A stretch of DNA of 6,703 nt from an uncultured Eubacteriales bacterium (GTDB taxonomy: Bacteria > Bacillota > Clostridia > Christensenellales > Aristaeellaceae), in NCBI GenBank assembly GCA_902782795.1, contig CACZOT010000160.1, positions 1 to 6,703 of the forward strand, in the 5' to 3' direction. Position numbers and translations under genes: made by a program. The stretch's first letter is position 1. The number at the start of each line of letters is the position of its first letter. The notes beneath the pieces are model-generated. The model was not told the DNA's origin, did no database searches, and saw only the letters and a program-made list of their open reading frames with translations. Below, piece by piece: positions 1 to 5,652 of this stretch.

Positions 1-1
1 G

Positions 2-502
2 GACCGCTTCCCGCCCAGGCCGCGCGGGAAAAGGGCGCTTGCGGCGTTCCTGATCGCGATGGAGCTGTCGCTGGGGGCGTATCAGTACCATACCTTCGCC
101 ACGACGGACAAGTTCGCCTCTGTCGGTCCAGCCTTTCAATGCATTCTTGATTCCGGAATGGAATTCGGCTTCGGCGATTGGGATACGTCCGATTCCCTCA
201 CGGAATTGAGCGACGGGCGCGTCCATACATGCAAGGTCTACAATTACAGGAACCCCGACGTCTGGTACTGGCTCATGGAAAAGGATTTCCGCAAATATGG
301 CGAGGGCAAGCCGGTGTTCGTGATCTATGAAGACAGCCGGTTGGATTTCCACGGCAGCATCGGCCACGTCGCCGGGGAATGGACCCGCCAGGATCTGAAG
401 TATCTGGACAAGGGCGAGGTCATCTTCGCCGACGGGACGTACACGGTCTGGCGTTATGAAACGCTGGAGGCCCTGGAGGAAGCGGCGGGGACCCACTTCT
501 AA
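2..502 (+). CDS. C-terminal part of a probable polytopic membrane glycosyltransferase (GT39-like), 5' truncated
   Basis: The frame is open from the left edge to the TAA at 500-502 (166 residues visible), so this is the 3' end of a longer gene. An in-frame ATG at 59 has no ribosome binding site and falls inside a hydrophobic segment, so I do not take it as the start. A basic stretch (RPRGKR) precedes a hydrophobic segment at visible residues 12-25, read as the last membrane helix with a cytoplasmic positive flank. About 140 polar residues rich in W, Y and D follow, probably extracytoplasmic. The stretch around DWDTSDSLTELSDGRV resembles, from memory, a conserved patch in the C-terminal soluble domain of clostridial multi-pass proteins annotated as family 39 or ArnT-like glycosyltransferases. 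Those enzymes transfer sugars from polyprenyl-phosphate donors at the outer membrane face. No catalytic residues are visible here. The membrane-anchored C-terminal fragment is well supported; the GT39 assignment is tentative. Confidence 0.55.
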   Translation, partial: DRFPPRPRGKRALAAFLIAMELSLGAYQYHTFATTDKFASVGPAFQCILDSGMEFGFGDWDTSDSLTELSDGRVHTCKVYNYRNPDVWYWLMEKDFRKYGEGKPVFVIYEDSRLDFHGSIGHVAGEWTRQDLKYLDKGEVIFADGTYTVWRYETLEALEEAAGTHF

Positions 503-516
503 GCGGAGCGGGACCA

Positions 517-547
517 GGCGGCGCGCTGCAAAACAGGCGCGTCCGCC
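517..547 (+). other. GC-rich imperfect hairpin between the membrane protein gene and the ACT-MBL gene
   Basis: GGCGG (517-521) and GCGC (523-526) can pair with GCGC (537-540) and CCGCC (543-547) across a loop containing AAAA. A GGCGGC/GCCGCC pairing (517-522 with 545-550) is an alternative register. No T-tract follows, so this is not a standard intrinsic terminator. It could be a weak terminator, an mRNA-end stabiliser, or chance in GC-rich DNA. No promoter was recognised in the 81-nt gap, so the downstream gene may be read from upstream. Confidence 0.3.
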
Positions 548-570
548 GCCGCGCGATTGGACGGATATCC

Positions 571-577
571 GGGAGGG
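571..577 (+). promoter_or_regulatory. Ribosome binding site that fixes the ACT-MBL start at 584
   Basis: GGGAGGG lies 6 nt before ATG 584. It supports that start over the in-frame TTG at 557, which has no purine-rich site upstream and would add nine residues unrelated to an ACT fold. Confidence 0.8.
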
Positions 578-583
578 AATTCC

Positions 584-2023
584 ATGAAAAAGACTTACAT
601 CACCACCATGCCCAACCATATCGGCGCGTTCCTGAAGGCGAGCGAATGCTGCGCGGAGCTGGGGGTGAACATCACCCGCGTCAGCTACAACAAGGCCGTG
701 GATTCCCACACCCTGTTCATCGACGCGGAAGGCTCCGAAACGCAGCTGATCCAAGCGGACGAGCGGCTCGCCCGGATCGGCTATCTGCGGGGCGCGGAGG
801 ACGAGCGCAGCATCGTCCTGCTGGAATTCCACCTGAAGGACCAGCCCGGCAGCGTCACGGCGGTGCTGCGGCTGATCAACGAGTTCAGCCTCAACATCTC
901 TTATATCAGCTCCCAGGAGAACGGTACGGACTACCAGGCCTTCAAGATGGGCCTGTTTGTGGAGGACGAGGAGCAGCTGCGCGCCTTCCTGGGCCGGGTG
1001 GAGGCGCTGTGCCCGGTACGGGTCATCGATTACAACCACTCGGAGCGCGTGTACGACAACAGCATCTTCTACCGTTCCTTCGTCTCCGGCCTGATGCGGA
1101 CGATGGGCCTGCCGGAGGAATGCCGGGACGGATTGCTGGTGAACAGCAACCTGGTCATGCAGATGCTGGACGAGAAGGGGCTTTCCCCCTACAAGACCTT
1201 TGAGAGCATCGGCCGCTTCGCCCAGCTCCTGGCGGATTGCCGGGGCGAAGCCTTCGCGCCGCGGATCACGGAGCACGCCGTCACGGACGATACGCATATC
1301 ACCCTGATCGAGCCGCCCTGCGGCAGCAACACGGCCATCCTGCAAAGCAAGGGGGAAGCGCTGTTCATCGATTGCGGCTACGCGCTGTACCGCGCGGAAA
1401 TGGAAGCGATCTTCCGCAGGCTGCTGCCCGATTGGGAGGGCATGACCAAGCGCATATTTATCACCCACGCGGATCTGGACCACTGCGGGCTTTTGCCTCT
1501 GTTCGACGAGGTGCTCTCCAGCGCGAAATCCAAGGAATGCCTGGCGCTGGAGTGGGCCGGGGAGAACGGCTTCCGGGAGCAAAACCCGCTGCACAAGCCC
1601 TATATCAGCATCTGCAAAGCCCTGACGGGCTATCATCCGCCTCGTCCGGACCGGGTGCGCGGCCTGTGGGACGGCCGCGGCGAGCAGGCGGAGCCGCTCG
1701 AGCAGATCGGCTTTTTCCGCTTTGGGGAGATGGGCTTCGAGGTCTATCAGGGCGCGGGAGGCCACCTCAAGGGCGAGACGGTGCTGATCGATTACGAGCA
1801 CCACGTCGCCTTTACGGGCGATATCTACGTCAACATGCGCGGCATGACCCGGGAGCAGGCCGCCTATAACCAGTACGCGCCGGTGCTGATGACCTCGGTG
1901 GATACCGATCCGAAGCTCTGCGCCGAAGAGCGCAAGGCCATCCTGCAGCGCCTCGGCGCGGGAACGTGGCAGGTGTTCGGCGCGCACGGCATGAAAAAGG
2001 AATACCAGGTGCAGGCGCAGTAG
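584..2023 (+). CDS. Double ACT-domain / metallo-beta-lactamase-fold hydrolase fusion protein
   Basis: The 479-residue protein starts at ATG 584. Residues about 2-70 look like a first ACT domain (turn PNHIG at 10-14, then a helix and the strand GVNITRVSY). Residues about 76-150 look like a second (DQPGSVTAVL at 86-95, then FSLNISYISS). A mostly helical segment of about 85 residues, which I do not recognise, leads to a metallo-beta-lactamase fold at about 235-479. That fold shows CGSNTAIL (246-253), FIDCG (261-265), the metal motif HADLDHCG (H295, D297, D299, H300), GGHLKGET with H394, FTGD with D413, and FGAHG with H468. The second ligand of the usual HxHxDH motif is Asp, as I recall for ComEC-type members; the other expected ligand positions are filled. 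ACT pairs usually bind amino acids or other small ligands, so allosteric control of the hydrolase is a reasonable inference. The substrate is unknown. No signal peptide is present, so it should be cytoplasmic. The domain calls are firm; the biological role is not. Confidence 0.85.
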   Translation: MKKTYITTMPNHIGAFLKASECCAELGVNITRVSYNKAVDSHTLFIDAEGSETQLIQADERLARIGYLRGAEDERSIVLLEFHLKDQPGSVTAVLRLINEFSLNISYISSQENGTDYQAFKMGLFVEDEEQLRAFLGRVEALCPVRVIDYNHSERVYDNSIFYRSFVSGLMRTMGLPEECRDGLLVNSNLVMQMLDEKGLSPYKTFESIGRFAQLLADCRGEAFAPRITEHAVTDDTHITLIEPPCGSNTAILQSKGEALFIDCGYALYRAEMEAIFRRLLPDWEGMTKRIFITHADLDHCGLLPLFDEVLSSAKSKECLALEWAGENGFREQNPLHKPYISICKALTGYHPPRPDRVRGLWDGRGEQAEPLEQIGFFRFGEMGFEVYQGAGGHLKGETVLIDYEHHVAFTGDIYVNMRGMTREQAAYNQYAPVLMTSVDTDPKLCAEERKAILQRLGAGTWQVFGAHGMKKEYQVQAQ

Positions 2024-2029
2024 CGCCGG

Positions 2030-2047
2030 TTTTCCCGGAGGGGAAAA
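2030..2047 (+). other. Perfect 7-bp inverted repeat just after the ACT-MBL stop codon
   Basis: TTTTCCC (2030-2036), loop GGAG and GGGAAAA (2041-2047) form a perfect short stem starting 6 nt after the TAG. The stem is AT-rich at its base and has no T-tract on the 3' side, so it is a poor intrinsic terminator. It might mark the transcript end or be chance. The rest of the gap up to 2152 shows no gene, RNA or repeat that I recognise. Confidence 0.25.
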
Positions 2048-2152
2048 GGCCGACGCTCAGGAGCGGCTTCGCGGATGCGGATCCCGATCACCAGGGGCGC
2101 GATTGCATTTCCTGCTTTCTCCGGGCCTTCTCCAGGGACGGGCCGGACGTGA

Positions 2153-2164
2153 CCGCCGCGGCGG
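2153..2164. promoter_or_regulatory. 12-bp GC palindrome abutting the degV promoter (possible operator)
   Basis: CCGCCGCGGCGG is perfectly self-complementary and ends 3 bp before the -35 hexamer of the promoter at 2168-2196. Its position would suit an activator or repressor site. In DNA this GC-rich, such palindromes also arise by chance, and no matching half-sites were noticed elsewhere in the window. Confidence 0.25.
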
Positions 2165-2167
2165 CGC

Positions 2168-2196
2168 TTGCATTTTTCATCGGATTTCATTATAAT
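2168..2196 (+). promoter_or_regulatory. Sigma-A-type promoter for the DegV-family gene
   Basis: The -35 element TTGCAT (2168-2173) keeps the conserved TTG. It is separated by exactly 17 bp from a perfect -10 TATAAT (2191-2196). The segment 2165-2220 is strikingly AT-rich against its GC-rich surroundings. Transcription would begin near 2203, giving a leader of about 60 nt before ATG 2265. No riboswitch or attenuator was recognised in that leader. Confidence 0.75.
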
Positions 2197-2253
2197 ACTC
2201 TTTATATTTGTGGTTTTTTCCCGGCACGGACGTGGCGGGAGAATTGTGTCGTC

Positions 2254-2259
2254 GGGAGG
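2254..2259 (+). promoter_or_regulatory. Ribosome binding site that fixes the DegV start at 2265
   Basis: GGGAGG lies 5 nt before ATG 2265. The longer in-frame start TTG at 2208 lacks such a site and lies within a few bases of the predicted transcription start, so it is rejected. Starting at 2265 also puts the family's first strand (SFAVFADGTANLP) at the N-terminus, as expected. Confidence 0.8.
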
Positions 2260-2264
2260 CGTGT

Positions 2265-3131
2265 ATGGAATCTTTCGCAGTGTTCGCCGACGGTACGGCG
2301 AACCTTCCCAAGAATTATCTGAGCGGGATCCGTCTGATCCCGCTGGAATATCTCGTAGACGGGGAACCCAAACCCTATATGGGCGATGTGGAGCAGTTCG
2401 ACGCCAAATCCTATTATGAGGGCCTGCGCCAGGGAAAACAGGTCCAGACCAGCCTGATCAACACGCAGACCTTTTTGACGTATTTCGCTTCGGCCCTGGA
2501 AAAGGGGATGGATCTGATCTACGTCAGCATGAGCTCGGAGATCAGCGGCACCTGTCAGGCGGCCGCGATCGCGGCGAGGGAGCTGATGGAGACCTATCCC
2601 GGCCGCTATGTGCACATCGTGGATTCCCTCGGCTGCGGCTTCGGGTGCGGCCTGCTGGCGATCCGCGCCGCCGAGCTGAGCGCCGGGGGCGTTCCGGTCC
2701 GGGAGGCGGCCAGGATCCTGGACGGGGAAGTGCCCCACATCTGCCAGTATTTCACGGTGGACGATCTCAATTTCCTCAAGCGGACCGGCCGCGTGTGCGG
2801 AGTGACGGCGAAGATCGCCACGATCCTCGGCATCAAACCGATCCTCTACGGCGACGCCACCGGGCATATCGTCGCCTGCGACAAGGTCAGGGGGCGGAAG
2901 AGGTCCATCGAGGCCATCGCGCGGAAATACGCGGAAAAACGGCTGGAGCTTCCCTTCCAGCAGGTGTTTATCTCCCACGGAGACTGCCTCGCGGACGCGG
3001 AAGATCTGGCCGAACGGGTGCGGCAGATCACGCCCGGATACAGCGTCACCATCTGCCAGCACGAGCCCGTTTCCGGCGCGCACGTGTGCCCTGGGATGCT
3101 GGCCCTGTTCTTCCGCGGCAAGGAGAGATAG
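2265..3131 (+). CDS. DegV family protein (fatty-acid-binding / EDD fold)
   Basis: The protein has 288 residues, the usual length for this family. DegV proteins bind a long-chain acyl group in a tunnel between two domains; in Firmicutes related FakB proteins present fatty acids to the kinase FakA. Family landmarks appear in order: FADGTANLP (7-15, where DST is usual), QTSLINTQTF (61-70, with the T62-S63 carboxylate-binding pair), SEISGT (91-96), IVDSLGCGFGCG (118-129), LNFLKRTGRV (168-177), GIKPIL (189-194), KVRGRKRS (207-214) and GAHVCPGMLALFF (271-283). The last departs from the common GTHTGPG pattern, and RTGR replaces GGR. There is no signal peptide, so the protein is cytoplasmic. No FakA-like kinase gene is in the window, so a role in the Fak system cannot be assigned. 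It has its own promoter, and the SH3 gene follows 97 nt later. Confidence 0.93.
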   Translation: MESFAVFADGTANLPKNYLSGIRLIPLEYLVDGEPKPYMGDVEQFDAKSYYEGLRQGKQVQTSLINTQTFLTYFASALEKGMDLIYVSMSSEISGTCQAAAIAARELMETYPGRYVHIVDSLGCGFGCGLLAIRAAELSAGGVPVREAARILDGEVPHICQYFTVDDLNFLKRTGRVCGVTAKIATILGIKPILYGDATGHIVACDKVRGRKRSIEAIARKYAEKRLELPFQQVFISHGDCLADAEDLAERVRQITPGYSVTICQHEPVSGAHVCPGMLALFFRGKER

Positions 3132-3214
3132 CCGCGGCGAAATTGCGGAAAAACCATCTTTGGACAGGAACAAACCGGCAGGAGGCCCAGTCTGACTAGG
3201 GAATAAACAGAAAC

Positions 3215-3219
3215 GGGAG
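3215..3219 (+). promoter_or_regulatory. Ribosome binding site of the SH3-domain gene
   Basis: GGGAG lies 9 nt before ATG 3229. A stronger-looking AGGAGG at 3180-3185 has no ATG, GTG or TTG at a workable distance, so GGGAG is the functional choice for this gene. No convincing promoter was found between 3132 and 3228, so readthrough from the degV promoter is plausible. Confidence 0.6.
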
Positions 3220-3228
3220 TGGATAGAC

Positions 3229-4296
3229 ATGAAGAAGACGCATTGGCTGGCGGTTTTGACCGCGCTGGTTCTCGCGCTGGGAATCCTGGGGATCGCGCAC
3301 GCGGAGATCATCCCCGCCTACGGGGAAGGGCAGATCGGTCTGCAGGCCGTTGTGCTGTGCGAAGAACTGACCGTGCGCGCGGAGCCCAGCTCTTCCGCCC
3401 AGGCGGTGAAGAAGCTGCATTACGGCGACAAGATCATCGCGCAGCCGCAGACCGGCGGCTGGGCCGCGTGTTTCCTTTCGGATTCCGTGGACGAGGGCCG
3501 CGCGGGCTGGGTGAACGAGGACTATCTCGCCATCGATCCCGCTTGGCTCCGGACGGAAGCCAAGACGCCGGTCTATGCCTGGAACGACACGATGGCGCCC
3601 AAGGTCGCTCTGCTGGACGCGAACACCACCCTGCCCATCCTGAAAGACGACGGTGAGTGGCTCGTCGTCAGCCTGCGCGGCGCCGCCGGGTGGATCCATC
3701 AGGAGAACTACGTTGCGGCTGCGTCCGAAGCCTTCGTCAGCCCGGCAGACCCCGCCGTGTCCCCTGTGGCCGGGGCCGGGGCCCAAAGGCAGAACGGCGA
3801 GCGCTTCGAGGAGATCATCATGCTCGAGGGCATGCCGGAGACCGTCCACTATGAGCACGTCGTGAGCGAGGACCTGGGCATCGAGATCGATTACGACTAC
3901 GAACTCTTCGTGCGCAGAACCGAAGCGGGCCTGGAGCGCTTTGCTTCCAGCTATGACAGCGTCCAGGATCCGATGGACTACCTCGAGCTGCGCCGCAGCG
4001 CGGAGGACGCCGACACCGTCGCCGCGTCCATCGGCGCCACGCTGTCCCAGGAGTACGACATCACCGTCGCACCGTATACGCTGGAACGCGCGGGCAACTG
4101 CACCGTCATCAACGCCGATGTCGTCAAGGGCACAAACCAGATGGCGTCCGTCCTGCAGACGGTCTATATCATCCCCGCGGGCGACGGCTGCATCGTCGCC
4201 ACGGCGCACATGGCGATTGAGAGCTCCGAGGGCTTCGGGAGGCGCATCAGCTACATCATGAACACGCTCGAGCTCACCGACGTCCAGGGTGAATAA
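3229..4296 (+). CDS. Secreted protein with two SH3b-like domains and an uncharacterised C-terminal domain
   Basis: The protein has 355 residues. The N-terminus is a textbook Sec signal: MKKTHW, a hydrophobic core at 7-22, and AHA at 23-25 for signal peptidase I cleavage before E26. No lipobox Cys is present, so it should be released or wall-associated. Residues about 38-101 form an SH3b-like domain (LTVRAEPSSSAQAVKKLHYG, then GGWAACFL and GWVNEDYL). Residues about 112-162 form a more diverged second copy (TPVYAWNDTMAPKVALL, then GEWLVV and GWIHQENYV). SH3b domains usually bind peptidoglycan or other wall polymers. An Ala/Pro-rich linker (163-188) leads to a C-terminal alpha/beta domain (191-355). 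Its closing strands and helix (VLQTVYIIPAGDGCIVAT, then RISYIMNTLEL) loosely recall PsbP/Mog1-like folds; this is inference. No hydrolase motif is seen. The likely role is wall binding or envelope sensing. A strong terminator follows the stop. Confidence 0.85.
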   Translation: MKKTHWLAVLTALVLALGILGIAHAEIIPAYGEGQIGLQAVVLCEELTVRAEPSSSAQAVKKLHYGDKIIAQPQTGGWAACFLSDSVDEGRAGWVNEDYLAIDPAWLRTEAKTPVYAWNDTMAPKVALLDANTTLPILKDDGEWLVVSLRGAAGWIHQENYVAAASEAFVSPADPAVSPVAGAGAQRQNGERFEEIIMLEGMPETVHYEHVVSEDLGIEIDYDYELFVRRTEAGLERFASSYDSVQDPMDYLELRRSAEDADTVAASIGATLSQEYDITVAPYTLERAGNCTVINADVVKGTNQMASVLQTVYIIPAGDGCIVATAHMAIESSEGFGRRISYIMNTLELTDVQGE

Positions 4297-4313
4297 AGGG
4301 CGAACCGCCGGAC

Positions 4314-4351
4314 ACAGCCAGCCGCGAAAAGACGCGGCTGGCTGTTTCTAT
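4314..4351 (+). terminator. Intrinsic terminator after the SH3-domain gene
   Basis: ACAGCCAGCCGCG (4314-4326) and CGCGGCTGGCTGT (4333-4345) form a perfect 13-bp stem with the A-rich loop AAAAGA. A short T-rich tail (TTTCTATGTT) follows. The hairpin starts 17 nt after the TAA at 4294-4296. The tail is interrupted, so efficiency may be moderate, but the stem is long, GC-rich and unmatched elsewhere in the window. It separates the SH3 gene from the next unit. Confidence 0.85.
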
Positions 4352-4365
4352 GTTATAGAAAGAGA

Positions 4366-4394
4366 TCGACTCGCGCGTGGCGATATGGTATACT
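4366..4394 (+). promoter_or_regulatory. Sigma-A-type promoter with extended -10 for the acetyltransferase-esterase unit
   Basis: TCGACT (4366-4371; 4 of 6 matches to TTGACA) is separated by 17 bp from TATACT (4389-4394). A TG one base upstream of the -10 (4386-4387) gives an extended -10 element. Transcription would start near 4401, leaving a leader of about 20 nt before ATG 4423 that contains the ribosome binding site. The promoter begins about 20 bp after the preceding terminator stem. Confidence 0.7.
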
Positions 4395-4422
4395 ATCCCA
4401 AAAAGAGATTGGGGGAGTTCCG

Positions 4423-5604
4423 ATGGTCGTACGCAGGCTCGCACAGGGGGAGATCTTCGCCGCGCAGAAAATCTCCTCCATCGCCTTTCACATCCGGGTG
4501 AGCGACGCGGAGAAGGAGCGGTTCCGGGAGGAAAGCGAAAAGGATACGACGGAAAACTGGGGCGCGTTCGCCGAGGACGGGACCTTGATGGCCCGGATCG
4601 TCAACAACCGGTTCGAGACCTATCTGGACGGGCATGTCGTCCGCAACGGCGGGATCGGGGCGGTATCGACGCTGCCGGAATACCGCTCCAGCGGCGCGAT
4701 CCGGGAGATCTTCCGCGGCCTCCTTCCCAGCGCGTACCGCGGCGGCGAAGTGCTCTCCACGCTGTATCCGTTCAACCATGAGTTCTACCGGAAGGCGGGC
4801 TACGAGACCGTCTGCTGGAAGAACGTGTACGAAATGGCCCCCGCCGTCCTGGCCCGGTACCGTTTTTCCGGCCGCGCCGCGCGCTGGGAAGAGGGGAAGA
4901 GCGCGGAGGAGTTCGTCCGGCTGTACGAGCGCTTCGCTTCCGGGTACAACCTGTCCATGCGGCGCGCGGAGGCGGAGATGGTCAAGAGGCGCATGGAGGG
5001 CGACAGCTATCGCGACGGGCAGTTCTGCTACATGCTGTATGAAGGGGACAGGCCGGTCGCCTATCTCGTCTATCGCGACGTTCCCGCCAAAGAGGATCCG
5101 ACCCTGTCCGTCCGGGACCTGGCGTGGCTCGGCCGAGAGGGCTTTGAGGCGATCCTCGGCTTCCTGGCGCGCTTCTCGGCGGATTATGGCTCGATCGAGC
5201 TGCCGCTCCCCATGGGGATGGAACTGTATTCCCTCCTGCGCGGCGACCGCGCGTACGACGTCCGCAAGACCACCCGGCAGGATTACATGGTGCGCGTGAT
5301 CGACGCGCGCAAGCTCCTGGCGCTGATCCGAAAGCCGGAGGGAAGCCGCTTCGTGGTGCGGGTGACGGACGACGAGATCCTCCCCCAGAATGTGGGCGCG
5401 TGGGCCGTGCGGGGGGATGCGGCGGAACCGACGGACGATCAGCCGGACCTGGTCGTTTCCTGCCGCGCCCTCGGCCAGATGGCGGTCGGCGCGGTGAGCC
5501 TGGACGAAGCCTGCTACAGGGAGGACGTGCGCGTCCTGGGGAACGAAAAGACGCTGGAAAAGGTGTTCGTCCGCAAGCCGATCTTTGTGCAGGACCATTT
5601 CTGA
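4423..5604 (+). CDS. Eis-like GNAT family N-acetyltransferase with C-terminal SCP2-like domain
   Basis: The protein has 393 residues, close to the roughly 400 of mycobacterial Eis. ATG 4423 follows GGGGGAG by 5 nt. The first GNAT domain (about 1-140) carries the acetyl-CoA signature GGIGAVSTLPEYRSSG (76-91; V81, R88 and G91 in the expected V-x(n)-R-x-x-G arrangement) and then FYRKAGYE with Y122, matching the position of the Eis general-acid tyrosine. A second, degenerate GNAT-like region spans about 145-290 (QFCYMLYEGDRPVAYLVYR, 200-218). The C-terminal part, about 290-393, fits the SCP2-like domain and ends in Phe (DHF). In mycobacterial Eis the C-terminal Phe carboxylate acts as catalytic base, so this ending is a good functional sign. 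The family N-acetylates amines, including aminoglycosides and lysines in some members, but many clostridial homologues have no known substrate. Resistance should not be assumed. The protein is cytoplasmic and the esterase gene follows 48 nt downstream. Confidence 0.88.
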   Translation: MVVRRLAQGEIFAAQKISSIAFHIRVSDAEKERFREESEKDTTENWGAFAEDGTLMARIVNNRFETYLDGHVVRNGGIGAVSTLPEYRSSGAIREIFRGLLPSAYRGGEVLSTLYPFNHEFYRKAGYETVCWKNVYEMAPAVLARYRFSGRAARWEEGKSAEEFVRLYERFASGYNLSMRRAEAEMVKRRMEGDSYRDGQFCYMLYEGDRPVAYLVYRDVPAKEDPTLSVRDLAWLGREGFEAILGFLARFSADYGSIELPLPMGMELYSLLRGDRAYDVRKTTRQDYMVRVIDARKLLALIRKPEGSRFVVRVTDDEILPQNVGAWAVRGDAAEPTDDQPDLVVSCRALGQMAVGAVSLDEACYREDVRVLGNEKTLEKVFVRKPIFVQDHF

Positions 5605-5637
5605 GCATGCCAACTGTTTAGAAACGCGACCGAACAT

Positions 5638-5645
5638 AAAGGAGG
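5638..5645 (+). promoter_or_regulatory. Strong ribosome binding site of the esterase gene
   Basis: AAAGGAGG lies 7 nt before ATG 5653, the closest match to the consensus in the window. The 48-nt gap shows no promoter with proper spacing and no terminator, which supports cotranscription with the acetyltransferase gene. Confidence 0.75.
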
Positions 5646-5652
5646 AACGCAT

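Noticed and set aside
59..502. ATG 59 as the true start of a 147-residue protein
   Set aside because: The same frame is open to the left edge, there is no ribosome binding site, and the ATG lies within a hydrophobic segment, so the gene is more likely truncated by the window.
557..583. TTG start extending the ACT-MBL protein by nine residues
   Set aside because: No ribosome binding site precedes it, while GGGAGGG sits 6 nt before ATG 584, where the ACT domain begins.
1864..2190. A 108-codon minus-strand frame reaching into the gap before degV
   Set aside because: It mostly overlaps the end of the ACT-MBL gene, has no convincing ribosome binding site, and its start overlaps the degV promoter. 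No recognisable domain.
1966..2322. A 118-codon plus-strand frame spanning the gap before degV
   Set aside because: It starts inside the ACT-MBL gene in another frame, has no ribosome binding site, and runs through the promoter into degV in the wrong frame.
3160..3206. Possible promoter from TTGGAC (3160-3165) upstream of the SH3 gene
   Set aside because: At 16-18 bp spacing there is no acceptable -10 hexamer; the AT-rich GAATAAAC near 3201 is too far away.
2202..3311. A 369-codon minus-strand open frame opposite degV
   Set aside because: DegV landmarks on the plus strand are unambiguous, and the minus frame has the same shadow composition.
3196..4209. A 337-codon minus-strand open frame opposite the SH3-domain gene
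   Set aside because: The plus strand there encodes a signal peptide and SH3b-like repeats. The antisense product shows no domain and is a composition artefact.
4289..4501. A 70-codon plus-strand frame across the terminator and promoter
   Set aside because: It crosses a 13-bp terminator hairpin and an extended -10 promoter and overlaps the acetyltransferase start out of frame; no ribosome binding site or homology signal.
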